Source: Pyrus communis (Eukaryota > Streptophyta > Magnoliopsida > Rosales > Rosaceae). From it: DNA of 64,000 nucleotides. Below, one piece after another: positions 1 to 11,671 of this stretch (positions are counted from its first letter, which is position 1; each line of letters begins with the position of its first letter). Position numbers and translations under genes: made by a program. A model generated the notes under the pieces. The model was given only the letters and a program-made list of their open reading frames with translations. It made no database searches and was not told the DNA's origin. The stretch is taken from assembly GCF_963583255.1 (NCBI RefSeq), contig NC_084806.1, positions 23,044,317 through 23,108,316 of the forward strand. Reading direction: 5' to 3'.

Positions 1-1049
1 ACATAAATAGGTTATCAATAAAACAGTTAAACAAATTGAATTCACAACTTATGAAACGTAATTAGAAGTAATCAAATCAAAATGCAAGCATAAACATATA
101 TTTCGAATCACCCCCTAGCTAAAGGGGGGTTTAGTTCCTCATACAAAACAAAGAGAATTGAAATTAAACATTGAAATCAAAGAAACGCCTAAACATTCCA
201 ACAACTCAAACTTGAATTGTATGAACGTTTAGGCTCTCTTCTCTTCCTCTTTATTGTAGCATAAGGTCTAGGGATAATTGGTTTGGGGGATGGAAGTGTG
301 GAATGGAAGAGGAGTGGTGGAAATGGAAGATGGTTTGGAAAAATGGTGTTTGGATTATAAGGGGAGAGATGGGAAGCTCACAGCTAGGGAAGGGAGAATG
401 TGTTTGTAATGTGTTGTGTATGAAATGAGATGTTTATGAATGAATGAATGCAAGGGTATTTATAGGAGTAGTGGAGGGAACATATGGCTATGTCATTTGT
501 AGGTGAAGTAGGTGGATGTTGTAGGTGAAGTAGGTGGATGTTGTAGGTGAAGTAGGTGGATGATATGTTAAGTGATAAGTGATAAGTGATATGATATGTG
601 GTTATGATATGATAAGTGGTTAAGTGGTGATGATAAGTGATAAGTGATTAAGTGATATGATATGTGGTGATGATAAGTGATAAGTGCATGTGGGTTAACT
701 AATGAAGGAAATGCATGTGCAATGACAAAGTGTTAGAATGGATGTGTGTTATGCATGGCATGATTGGGATTAGGAAAGGTTTAAATGTCCTAAAACTAAA
801 GAGAACAAGGTTCCAACACTTTGGCTCCAATTAGGTCTTCAATTTCGTCCAACACTTTGGCTTCAAGCATAAGCTATCCGTCCTTAGCCCAAAAGTGCTC
901 CAAAAGTCTCCAAAATGCATCTTTTTGCTCCTTTAGCCCTTTGGACCTACAAACACACGAAAATAGCTTAAAGTACTAAAATAACTAAAGAAACATAACG
1001 TAAATGTACGAGAACAAGCCATTTAAGTCGCATAAATATGCTCCTATCA
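1..1049 (-). mobile_element. Family A LTR, partial (3' LTR of a deleted element)
   Basis: This LTR runs off the left edge and ends in GCTCCTATCA, the terminus shared by every family A LTR in the window. It is nearly identical to the end of the LTR at 1534-3266. Read on the minus strand the LTR starts TGATAGGAGCATATTTATG. It is the 3' LTR in element orientation, because a PPT-like G-rich run abuts it at 1050-1064 and the PBS remnant lies beside the other LTR. Short ORFs in it are not conserved genes. Confidence 0.85.
499..562. repeat. 22-bp minisatellite in the LTR (three units)
   Basis: Three tandem copies of a 22-bp unit beginning GTAGGTGAAGTAGG are followed by irregular GTGATAAGTGAT(ATGAT) repeats up to about 690. 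The same array recurs in the partner LTR at 2716-2779, so it is part of the LTR. Confidence 0.85.
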
Positions 1050-1533
1050 AATACCCCCACACTTAGCTTTTGCTAGTCCTCGAGCAAAACAGAAAAACAA
1101 AACAAAAAGAACAAAACACAACCTACACCTTCCAACAATCGTATCAGGGACTTCCAATGCACATGACAAGTTAAAAATCATTATTCTCACAGATTTGAGC
1201 CATCTTTACACTTAAGTACATTCTTAATCATAGTCACCACATACTAGTTCACAATTAAGCAATTAAAACACATTTCAAATGTAGTAACATGCCTTTAGAG
1301 AATTCCCTCAATTTCTTACTAGATGTACTCTCGTTTTTCACACAGATTTTCTGACTACACACCCTACACTAGGTATATGTGAGAAGATTGATGTAAACAT
1401 GTAGACGAACACTCACATATGTTATAATAAGGAAAGCATTTTCTGGAGTTAATAAGCATGTTTAGATATGATCTCATGAATGGAATGCTACTACTTAGAC
1501 GCGAGAACCAATGACACCAACGGCGCCAAAATT
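1050..1533 (-). mobile_element. Internal remnant of a family A element
   Basis: Only 484 bp separate the two LTRs. The left part matches the internal 3' end of the complete element at 33433-33915. The right end keeps just AACGGCGCCA next to the LTR, the 3' half of the tRNA-Asp primer-binding site seen in full at 39471-39487. About 5.6 kb of internal DNA is missing, so this copy cannot encode anything. Confidence 0.8.
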
Positions 1534-3266
1534 TGATGCGTGATTTATACGCACACAAATTAAACCCTCTTTTCGTCAAATTGTAGTATAAGTATAAGTA
1601 GGGATCGTTCTGGACCGGGGATTAGGAGGGATTGTTAATCACTTGGATTTGACTCAAAAACGTAAAAACGCAATATAAATTGAATTCTAACTAAAATGAA
1701 CATTAAAGTAAAGGGGGATTTAAGTTTATACGAAATTAAATTAAATGAACAAATTAAAACAGAATGTAAATATGAAATTGATGAAATAGAATGGATGAAT
1801 GCTAGCTAAGGGGGTCATCTCCACATATGTTACACTTGCATAATAAAAAGATTTCCAATTACATTTCAATAAATTATGAATCTCATCACCCTGGGTTAAT
1901 TAGGTCCGCTTAAATTAACCGTCAAGTTTTCCTTAAGTTAATGAATTGGATGGGTTAGCGCAACGCAATTCACAACATTCTCCAAAAGTCCTTTACGTGA
2001 ACAGCACAATAAAGATACAATCAAAGATCATTAAACATTATGAAAACTATAAGTGTTGACAAGGCATTCGTTACTATGATGAGCATGAAACTCGTGCCAA
2101 GAATTCATTTAACGCGATTGTTTATAAGCAACCTCCACTACTTGTGAATATAAGTTCATAACGATTAGGTGAAAATCACTTATATTCTAGCGTCATATTC
2201 ATGCATGAAAATTAAGCGCGCATTCTTAATAAACATACATAAATAAGTTATCAATCAAACGGTTAAACAAATTGAATCAACAACTTATGAAATGCAATTA
2301 GAAGTAATCAAATCAAAATGCAAGCATAAACATATATTTCGAATCACCCCCTAGCTAAGGGGGGGTTTAGTTCCTCATACAAAACAAAGAGAATTAAAAT
2401 TAAACATTGAAATCAAAGAAACACCTAAACATTCCAACAACTCAAACTTGAATTGTATGAACGTTTAGGCCCTCTTCTCTTCCTCTTTATTGTAGCATAA
2501 GGTCTAAGGATAGTTGGTTTGGGGGAATGGAAGTGTGGAATGGAGTGAGGAGTGATGGAAATGGAAAGATGGTTTTTGGATTCTAAGGGAGACTCACGGC
2601 TAAGAGAGAAAGGGATGTGTTTGTGGTGTGTTGTGTATGAAATGAGATGTTTATGAATGAATGAATGCAAGGGTATTTATAGGAGTAGTGGAGGGAACAT
2701 ATGGCTATGTCATTTGTAGGTGAAGTAGGTGGATGTTGTAGGTGAAGTAGGTGGATGTTGTAGGTGAAGTAGGTGGATGATATGTTAAGTGATAAGTGAT
2801 AAGTGATATGATATGTGGTTATGATATGATAAGTGGTTAAGTGGTGATGATAAGTGATAAGTGATTAAGTGATATGATATGTGGTGATGATAAGTGATAA
2901 GTGCATGTGGGTTAACTAATGAAGGAAATGCATGTGCAATGACAAAGTGTTAGAATGGATGTGTGTTATGCATGGCATGATTGGGATTAGGAAAGGTTTA
3001 AATGTCCTAAAACTAAAGAGAACAAGGTTCCAACACTTTGGCTCCAATTAGGTCTTCAATTTCGTCCAACACTTTGGCTTCAAGCATAAGCTATCCGTCC
3101 TTAGCCCAAAAGTGCTCCAAAAGTCTCCAAAATGCATCTTTTTGCTCCTTTAGCCCTTTGGACCTACAAACACACGAAAATAGCTTAAAGTACTAAAATA
3201 ACTAAAGAAACATAACGTAAATGTACGAGAACAAGCCATTTAAGTCGCATAAATATGCTCCTATCA
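1534..3266 (-). mobile_element. Family A LTR (5' LTR of the deleted element)
   Basis: This 1,733-bp LTR runs from TGATGCGTGATTTATACGC to GCTCCTATCA (TG...CA on either strand). It shares the 22-bp minisatellite at 2716-2779 with the left LTR. The flanking TSD cannot be tested because the left LTR start lies outside the window. Confidence 0.85.
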
Positions 3267-3631
3267 TTAATCCAAACTGAAGATACTTCTCGACCGCTTG
3301 ATTTTACGACTTCAGTGTTGTTAATCCAAACTGAAAAGGTTGTTGATTGACAACACAGTACTGTTACTCTAAACAGAAGATGTGTTGACGGTGGGGTCAG
3401 AGTAATTAGTAATTTCTCTGAGTGTGAGAAAGATTTGCGTAAAGCGAGGGTTTTGTCCGTAACATTTGTGTGTTGAGTTGATCTTCTCGTTGCAGAACCA
3501 CTTCTATTAATAAAGGTGAATTTCGCGATGACCAATCATGGCGAAGTAGAATCTTAACAGAACTATACTTCTTCGGTACTTATCTAGATCTTTATGGTAT
3601 TATCCTTTCACCAATCTGCACATGGTCTCAG
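3267..3631. other. Unassigned host DNA between elements
   Basis: About 365 bp with no recognisable gene. A short motif (TTAATCCAAACTGAA) occurs twice, near 3267 and 3315. It may belong to an older LTR into which the neighbouring elements inserted, since 4274-4438 and 11291-11663 look continuous with it. I do not recognise it. Confidence 0.4.
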
Positions 3632-4273
3632 TGTCACATCCCAGCCCAGGGGGACCACTTCTCGGGTCCGCTCCACCACCGTAGCACGATATTGTCCGCT
3701 TTGGGCCCCGACCACGGCCTCACGGTTTTGTTTCTGGGAACTCACACGAGAACTTTCCGATGGGTCACCCATCCTGGGAATGCTCTCGCGCGCTACTCGC
3801 TTAACTTCGGAGTTCTGATGGAACCCGATGCCAGTAAGCTCCCAAAAGGCCTCGTGCTAGGTAGGGATGGGAATATACATATAAGGATCACTCCCCTGGG
3901 CGATGTAGGATGTCACAATCCACCCCCCTTAGGGGCCCGACGTCCTCGTCGGCACACCACGGCCAAGGTTAGGCTCTGATACCAAATTGTCACATCCTGG
4001 CCCGGGAGGGACCACTTCCCTGGCCCGCTCCACCACCGTAGCACGATATTGTCCGCTTTGGGTCCCGACCACGCCCTCACGGTTCTGTTTCTAGGAACTC
4101 ACACGAGAACTTCTCGATGGGTCACCCATCCAGGGAATGCTCTCGCACGCTACTCGCTTAACTTCGAAGTTCCTATGGAACCCGAAACCAGTGAGCTCCC
4201 AAAAGGCCTCGTGCTAAGTAGGGATGAGAATATACATATAAGGATCACTCCCCTAGGCGATGTGGATGTCACA
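3632..4273 (-). mobile_element. Cassandra TRIM retrotransposon, complete
   Basis: Two 286-bp LTRs (3632-3917 and 3988-4273) flank a 70-bp internal region, bounded by the perfect 5-bp TSD CTCAG (3627-3631 and 4274-4278). The ends are TGTCACA...TGTCACA. On the minus strand the PBS TGGTATCAGAGC (initiator-Met tRNA; + strand 3973-3984) follows the 5' LTR, and a G-rich PPT (3918-3931) precedes the 3' LTR. The LTRs hold 5S rRNA-like sequence, the hallmark of Cassandra. It has no coding capacity and would need proteins in trans. Confidence 0.93.
3763..3814 (-). promoter_or_regulatory. 5S-rRNA-like internal promoter in Cassandra LTR
   Basis: The minus strand contains AACTCCGAAGTTAAGCG (box A region, from 3814) and GGATGGGTGACC (box C, ending at 3763) in the order and approximate spacing of plant 5S rRNA. 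The partner LTR at 3988-4273 has a matching block. In the known Cassandra family such sequences are transcribed by RNA polymerase III; activity here is inferred. Confidence 0.75.
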
Positions 4274-4556
4274 CTCAGCCACTTCAACTTGAACTAGAAT
4301 TCTAAATTTAGTCCTCTTATGCGTTCGATTCACTTCTTATCTAATAAGTCATAAGTCTTGATTGTTGGAATAATTCGAATCTTATCAAAACCTATTATGA
4401 TCCTTATCAATTTCAATTCAATTAGGACTCAACCAAATTGATGTGGTAGAAACTGACACACAAATTAAACCCTATAAATTATGCAATCGTAGTATGAGTA
4501 AGTAGGGATCATTCTATTCCGGGGATTAGAAAAGATGTTAATCAACACAAATTAAA

Positions 4557-4907
4557 GGGTAAAGTACAAAAAACAACCTCAGTTTCATACCTCATCTTTT
4601 AAAATTGACAATGTCATACCGCATCTTACGAATTTGTGACAATGTCATACCTCCATCAATTTTTCTGTAGTTTTTCTGTTAAGTGCTGACATGGCTTGAA
4701 TCGGGACCTACTTTCTATTAAAAAAATATTAAAAACTAAAAAACAATTATTTAATATTTTTTAAATATTAAAATAATAATAAAAAGTAGGAGAAAAAAAA
4801 AAAAAAAAAAAAAAACCTCATTTCGTCTCTCTCCTCCCTCCTCTCTCCTCTTTCCTCTCCCCATCTTCATCTTCATCTTCTTCCCCCACCTACAAATCCC
4901 AACAAAC

Positions 4908-4942
<35 letters not shown>

Positions 4943-5487
4943 CAGATCCCGTTGGCGGGAAGATGGGTGCGCAGAGAAGGTGGAGGATGGGTGCGGAAGA
5001 GGATGTGGAGAATGGATGAGAGTGGTAAATTTGTGGTTTGATGAGTTTTCAAAAAAAATTTTTTTTTTTTCCTTCCTCCTTTTTTTCCTCTTCTTCTTCT
5101 TCTTCCTCCTTCTCCTTCCTCTTTTTCCTTCTTCCGCGCGCGCGCGCAGAGGGGGTGTGTTGATGGGTTTTCAAATTCTTTTGTTTTTTTTTTTCTTCCT
5201 CTTCTTCTTCTTCCTCCTTCTCCTTCTCCCTTCTTCTTCTTCCGCACCGACCGGGGGGGGGGGGAATTTTTTTTTTTTCCTTCCTCCTTTTTTTCCTCTT
5301 CTTCTTCTTCTTCCTCCTCCTCCTCCTCCTCCTCCTCCTTCTCCTTCTTGTTCTTCCGCAGGGGGGTTGTTGGGTTTTAAAATTTTATTTTGTTTTATTT
5401 TTTTGGGTTTGCAGGTGGGGGGGGAAGAAAATGAAGATGGGGAGAAGAGAGAGGAGGGGGAGGGGGGAGGGGAGGGATGAACTGATG

Positions 5488-5530
<43 letters not shown>

Positions 5531-5815
5531 TTTTTATTATTATTTTAATTTTTAAATAATATATATTTTTTTTTTAGTTTTTAATAATATTTTAATGATT
5601 TTTTAATAGAAAGTGGACCCCGAATCAAGCCACGTTAGCATTTAATTGAAAAGTAAACGGCCCCGTCAACATTTAACTAAAAAGTAAACGGCCAAGTAAC
5701 GGAATGTGTAACATTGGACCAAATTCTAAAGATGAGGGATGACATTGTTAATTTTAAAAGATGAGGTATGAAAGTGTCGTGACACCAATAGTTAAGGTTT
5801 TTTTGTAGTTTACCC
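4557..5815. mobile_element. Non-autonomous MULE with long inverted arms
   Basis: Ends GGGTAAAGTACAAAAAA and, inverted, GGGTAAACTACAAAAAA define a Mutator-like element. It is flanked by the exact 9-bp TSD CAAATTAAA (4548-4556 and 5816-5824). The arms stay inverted-complementary for a few hundred bases, including AT-rich and CT/GA-rich parts. The centre (about 5040-5360) is three imperfect copies of a long pyrimidine tract. No transposase is visible. The 124- and 166-residue ORFs here translate simple sequence. Confidence 0.85.
5045..5365. repeat. Homopyrimidine tandem tracts in the MULE
   Basis: About 320 nt of nearly pure C/T on the + strand are built of three related blocks, each T-rich, then CTT/CCT triplets, then TTCCGC. 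They are separated by short G-rich inserts (GCGCGCGCGC near 5137, a G12 run near 5246). Confidence 0.8.
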
Positions 5816-6113
5816 CAAATTAAACTTATAAAACTGAAAACTAAGTTAAACTAACAACAAAACAATGAATGGGGGGATTTTGGATGAATTTAATTAAAAC
5901 AAAAGTAAATTGCAGCAAGTAAATTAAGTTGTGAATGAAATATGGATGAAAGGATAGCTAAAGGATTCTTCTCCACACATGACTGACAATACCCCAAATT
6001 AACTGTGAACAACACTAATTAACTCTCAGATTTTCCTAAGTTCATTGAATTGGACTCAGCGATGCAACCAAATTATTCTTCTCAAGTTCCCTAACTATGA
6101 AAAGCATGCTACT

Positions 6114-8415
6114 TGACACACCCCGACCAAAAATCAAGGAGTGATGGCCGTCACGTGAGGGTGACGTAGCCATGTGCACAGTGCGGAAGCAATAATAATA
6201 TGAGAAATGCGAATAAATAAAAATCAAACTAACTAGAGCACTAAAAGATAAGGGGCAAGACGACATAAGTATGAATTCACAACCAGAGCATAAGTAGCCT
6301 AGGTGCAGTCCAGCAGGACAAAAACTAATTATACAATGCCAAAGGTAATCTTACAATGGTGATAATCTGACAGAGCTGCCGTGGATTCCTCGCAAGCCAC
6401 CAAAAAGCACTCCTATCTAGAACCTGGAAGGGCGCAAAACAGAAAGTGTGAGTGGGCGAAAACAAAGCTTTTCAAAATCATTTCATTTCTTAAAAGTTAT
6501 AACCCCTCGTCGTAAAATCTGTATAATTTCGCAGAAAATAGAATACATATCTATACCACAACCTTGCTCAGAATAACAAAATTCACAAATATGCCATGTT
6601 GAGTATCTTAGCATAAAAATATATGTAAGCTTGGTGATATAACCTAATGTGACCTGTACAGCTGAATCCAGAGCTCATCCATCTAGCCGGAGTCACCTCA
6701 CGTGACCTGTACGGCTAAAATCCACATCTCAACAAATATAGCTGCACACGAGTCGGAACCACCTAAAGTGGTCTGTACGACAGGACTGGGTGTAAATAAA
6801 TACGCTCAAGTGCTACGATCACGTGAAGACCGTGCGAATAATCATGGGTCACCTACGAGTCGGAACCACCTATAGTGGCCTATACGACATGACTGTGCAC
6901 CTAACTTAGATCCAAGATGAGTGTATGGTACGAGAGGTGAACATCACGTGAAGGACTGTGCCCTAACCACGGGTGGGAGCACTAACAATGGGGTGCAGGT
7001 TTATGAGCTCTCAACACATCTCACATAATCATCAATTCACATAAACAATCTACAACTCACCTGGTATTTACCTGAGTGGCCCCCGCATCAAATCATAATA
7101 TGCACATATCATACAAATTCATAGTCTAAGCAGAATTCACTAGGCATGGCATTTCAAACATAATTTCATTTAAATCGATTTTCTGGGAAAAATCTCAAGT
7201 ATATAGGTATATACGGAAAACCAAAAGCCCACTCACTGGTATATGGAAGGGTCGTAGCCCCCAAGCCCCGATTGACTGCGCTCGTCCTGAGGATAGGTCT
7301 CACCTATATGCGAAACAACTATATAAACGTTAATTTAAAGCACATAAATGAAACTAGCCAATAACTTCTCATACATTGCTCAAATGGGGTGTTTGAATAT
7401 ACCAACATGATCTACTCAACACCACAAACATTCCCATATTTTTAGAAAAATTTTCCGACCACCCACGCGCCGGCCAAGGCACGGCCAGACGCGCCCCCAC
7501 GGTCAGCCAACCCTAATAGAACAGTTAACGGTAGTTAGGAATATTCCGTTAAAGCCTTAACAGAACTTAACGGCGTTACCTGACGCCGATAGAATATTCC
7601 GTCAACTCTAACGGAAGATTCATCTCCTTCTCCGGCGCCTCGCCAGTCCCCGCCGTTCGCCGCTGTCTGCAACTTGAATTTTCACCGGTTTCTGGAAAAA
7701 ATTTAAAACTTCATATCTTCTCCATTTCTCAACCAAATTCCATGAAATTTGTACCAAAATGAAGCTTACAATGAGTAGAACAAAACCTTACCACTTTTAG
7801 GACTTAAATCCAACGGAATCTTGCCGGAAAAACCCACTATAATCCGACCAAACTTGAAACTCGCCAAACTCAACTTCCCGACGTCCAAAACACTTCGTTT
7901 TTCTTCTCCTAGCTTCGTGAAAACATTCTAAAGCTCCCTAGAAGCTTAAAAACTTCTAAAAACTTCACGATCATGATTGCATGAACAGTACCCAAATTTG
8001 AGCTTGCGAGAAACTAGGGTTTTCAAAGGTTTAAAGTCCAAACAAAGGTATAAATCAACTCCTATGCTTGCAAGGAGTTCAAAAACACCAACAACGATCT
8101 TGATCTGTGACTGGAAGGGTTGGTTTGAGGTTTGTCCATACAGTTGTACGGAAATGGAAGAAAATCTGAGAGAGAGGAAAGAGAGCGAGTCAACGGGAAA
8201 AGGGTTTGTAAGTGTGAGTGTGTGTGGTCCAGATGGCAGCCAACCAAAAAAGAATAAAATAAAACCTAAGTCTAAGTTCCTAATTGGTTCCAAAATATTA
8301 GGGACTTAGCAAATTGTCCACATCCAAAACTTAAACCACACAACGCCACAACTGTTTAAGGGTAGTTTAGTAATTTCACGCCATCTATACAAATATTTCA
8401 GGACAGGCTGTCACA
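6114..8415 (-). mobile_element. Family B solo LTR
   Basis: On the minus strand this 2.3-kb LTR reads TGTGACAGCC...GGTGTGTCA, the same ends as the copies at 13401-18182 and 22155-24413. It sits in the host LTR at GCATGATACT|CC, with flanks CTACT (6109-6113) and ATACT (8416-8420), a one-mismatch 5-bp TSD. It contains the family's palindromic AATATTCCGTTA motifs (about 7540-7620) and the repeated GTACGACA/ACCACCTA...GTGG block (about 6700-6900). No internal region or ORF of note. Confidence 0.85.
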
Positions 8416-8599
8416 ATACTCCTACCAAGAATTTACTTAACTCAATCATGACAAGTGACTTTTACTACTTGTAAATATAAGTTCATAATGATTAGGTGAA
8501 ATTCCCTTATATTCTAGCATCAAATCCCTGCATGCAAACTAAGTGTGCACCCTTAATAAACATACAAGAATAAGTTCTCGATAAAGCAGATAAGTAAAT

Positions 8600-8667
8600 C
8601 GCATTCATGTTTTATGAAATAATAACTGGATGTAATCAATTTATATAAAACATATGATCATGGCTTC
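8600..8667. repeat. 68-bp direct duplication, left copy
   Basis: Identical to 10550-10617. The two copies bracket the truncated LTR at 8668-10545, so the host LTR is duplicated over 68 bp instead of the usual 5. Confidence 0.85.
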
Positions 8668-10545
8668 AAATTAAATCCTATTGTTGACAATTGTAGTATA
8701 TATGTAAGTAGGGATCGTTCTAGACCGGTGATTAACTAGGGATGCTAATCAACACAAATAAGACTTAAAAATACTAAATTAGACTCTATAGACTCAAAAC
8801 TAACTCAAAACACTCCAAACAACAACAAACAATCAAAAAGACTCAATTCTAGACCTAATAAGTGATTTTGATGAAAATAAGACTTAACTTGACTCAAAAG
8901 ACTAAAAGAAAACAAATTTTGACTCAAATAACAAGACTAAATAAAAGGGGGAATGTTTTTGATGAATTTAAAACTTAAAACAAAAACTTTGCATAAAACA
9001 CTTTATAAAAACGAATTTGGTGACTTAAAATCGATGAAAGGCTAGTTAGAGGGTTCATCTCCACACATGACATATGCATACAAACCAATTTCCAGTTATT
9101 ATTCCTTTAGACTATGAATGACAATGCCCCAAATTAACCATGAAAAGCACAAATTAACTTTCAAATTTTCCTTAACTCATTGAATTGGATGGAATACGCA
9201 TCACAACCAAATTATCCTTATCAAGTTTCCTAACTATGAAAAGCATGATAGAAAGACATATCAAAGGTCATTAAGTTATTTGAACACAATAAGCATTGAC
9301 AAGGCATTCGTAACTATGAAAAGCATGATACTCATACCAAGGATTTACTTAACACAATCATGACTAGTGACTTCCACTACTTGTGAATAGGTAAAACTCA
9401 CTTACACTCTAGCTTCAAATTCATGCATGCAAATTAAGTGTCGACCCTGAACCAACATACATAAACAAGTTTTGATAACTCAGATAAGTAAATCACATTC
9501 AAGACATAAGAGACAATAACTGGATGTAATCCATTCATATAAAACATATAATCATGGCTTCGAATTCACCTCCAACTATAAAGAAATTAGTTCATCATGT
9601 TCATCATAATTGAAAACCAAATTAAAATAAATTTGGAACTAAAACTAAGGATAGAAAGAACCCAAAAGCACTTCACACTCCAATGGCAACTTGCGGCACT
9701 CCCTTTGAATGGTGGCAGATTGCACAAGTCATCTTCTCCTTACTTCCTTGCTACAGCACTAGGGTGAATTAGGGTGTTTGATGGCTGAATGTATGAATGA
9801 ATGTATGAGTGAATGGATGGTGGTGTTGTCTGCGGCATAAGCATGTATATATATATGTGTGATACACGGCTGAAACCCTAGGGAAATCAGATTAGGGTGT
9901 GGTAGAAATCAGGTGGGAAAAGGACTAGGGTGCATCAAAATCTGAAGGGAAAATGATTGCACAATCCTAGGGGAAAAGGATTGCAGGTTCTAGAGCTTCT
10001 AGAAGAGGGAGAGGCGTGCCACCTTTCTAGGGATTCTAGAAATAATGTGTTTTGTACCAGAAATTGGACTTCTAGAAGGGATAAAGGGTGTGGCATGCAT
10101 TTAGGATCAGATAAGGTCTTCTAGAACCATATATTTAAGTGTTCTAATGTGGAATTAAGTCCTCTTTGCAGCTGGAATTAAGGTAGCAAAAGATTAGGAT
10201 AGGATAAGATAGGATAAGGTTTGGATAAGATAAGGTTGTTTGGATAATGTTCCATGTTTCTTGCTCTTTCCTTATCTTCTTTGTCTTGAACTTGTTTCTC
10301 CAGATTTGTAGCATGTTCCTAGCCTCTTTTGACTTAAAATTCATCCATCCACCTTGCTTCATATGCAAGCTATCCATTCCAAGCCCAAAACTACTCCAAA
10401 TAGCTCCAAAATGCACTTTCTTGCCTCTTTTGCCATTAGGACCTACAAACACACGAAAATAGCTTAAAACACTATAATAAATGGAAACTAACTATGTAAA
10501 TGCAAGAAAACAAGCTAACTAAGTCGCATAAATATGCTTCTATCA
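8668..10545 (-). mobile_element. Family A LTR lacking its first ~22 bp
   Basis: The sequence picks up at AAATTAAATCC, equivalent to a point about 22 bp inside other family A LTRs, and runs to the normal terminus GCTTCTATCA. It is clearly diverged from the LTR it interrupts. Its left end joins the host directly after the 68-bp repeat. It may be a truncated insertion or a product of LTR-LTR recombination. Confidence 0.7.
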
Positions 10546-10549
10546 AAAA

Positions 10550-10617
10550 CGCATTCATGTTTTATGAAATAATAACTGGATGTAATCAATTTATATAAAA
10601 CATATGATCATGGCTTC
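10550..10617. repeat. 68-bp direct duplication, right copy
   Basis: Second identical copy of 8600-8667. The host LTR resumes from here (GAATTCACC...) to its end at 11290. Confidence 0.85.
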
Positions 10618-11290
10618 GAATTCACCTTTAGCTAAAAAGAAACTTAGTTACACATGTTCATCATAACTGAAAAGCAATCTAAAATAAACATCGAAACTTA
10701 AAACAAAGATAGAAAGAACTCTGAAAATTCCAGCAACTTTAGTGGGTGAATGGTAGGCATGGCACCCTTTTAAATCGTTGCACGAATTTCATATATATAG
10801 GGGGAACGGCTAAATCCAAGGAGGAAAAGGTTTTGGCATTTTGAATTATTTTAGGACTCTAAAAATCAGGTAGAGAGTGTTGGAATGTGATTAGGATTCC
10901 TCCTTGCAGCTAGGATTCCTCCTTGAACAAGATTGGATAAGGTAGATAAGATTGGATAAGAAAAGATAAGATAAGATTAGATAATATTCCTCTCCAACTA
11001 GGATTCCTCTTTCTTGTCTAATTCCTTCCTTCCAAGCCTCAACTTTAATTTCTCCAGATTTTAGCATATATCTAGCACCATTTAAACACCAAAAATGTCC
11101 AGCCCATATGCTATCCACGCATGTTATCCAATCCAAGTCCAAAACTGCTCCAAATTGCTCCATTTAGCTATCTTTACTAACTGGACCTACAATAATACGA
11201 AAATAACTTAAATTAGCAAAATAAATGGAAATTAACTAAGTAAATGCAAAGAAATAAGATAACACAAGTCACATAAATATGCTCCTATCA

Positions 11291-11663
11291 CGAATCCTTT
11301 CAAAATCCAATCCTAAAGAATCCTACTTCTATTGGGACTCAGAAATAACTATTAGGTCGAGAATTACAATCTTTCAACCTGAGTCATCTCTCTTCGGCCC
11401 GAACCTAATATATCCGGCCCAAACTGTGTGATTAATCTTACTATGATCAGTAAACAAGGACAAACATATTTAAGGGTTGTATCCATCCATCACAATGAAA
11501 TATTGGATAGAGTGCAAGTGCTTTTTTTATATCACTTGTATAGAAATTACGTAAGTTAAATATTCGGATAGGTCCTTCCATACAACCAAGATTCAGTTCA
11601 AGTAGCGTCATAAATGTATTGTTTAAACCTAAGAGTAAAAAGACACAAAAATCCTCAAATACT
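11291..11663. other. Unassigned intergenic DNA
   Basis: AT-rich sequence between the composite LTR and the hAT-like element. No ORF, RNA gene or terminal repeat recognised. It reads as the continuation of the sequence left of 4439. Confidence 0.4.
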
Positions 11664-11671
11664 GTTTCTAA

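Larger units (their letters stand above)
4439..11290 (-). mobile_element. Family A solo LTR, shattered by three later insertions
   Basis: The LTR begins TGATGTGG...ACACACAAATTAAACCC at 4439 and ends GCTCCTATCA at 11290. Flanks CAAAT (4434-4438) and CGAAT (11291-11295) are a one-mismatch TSD. The LTR is interrupted by a MULE (4557-5815), a family B solo LTR (6114-8415) and a truncated related LTR (8668-10545). Its own pieces are 4439-4556, 5816-6113, 8416-8667 and 10546-11290. No PBS, PPT or coding region is present. Confidence 0.75.

Noticed and set aside
499..690. CRISPR-like repeated array
   Set aside because: Tandem minisatellite without spacers, inside a plant LTR.
3692..4297. ORFs of 82-95 residues with repeated MSALGPDH... 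sequence (also 19571-19855 and 61791-62120)
   Set aside because: They are translations of Cassandra LTRs, which are non-coding; the similarity among them is LTR similarity.
4873..5480. 124- and 166-residue ORFs of Lys/Arg/Glu or Phe/Leu/Pro
   Set aside because: Translation of simple CT/GA tracts within the MULE.
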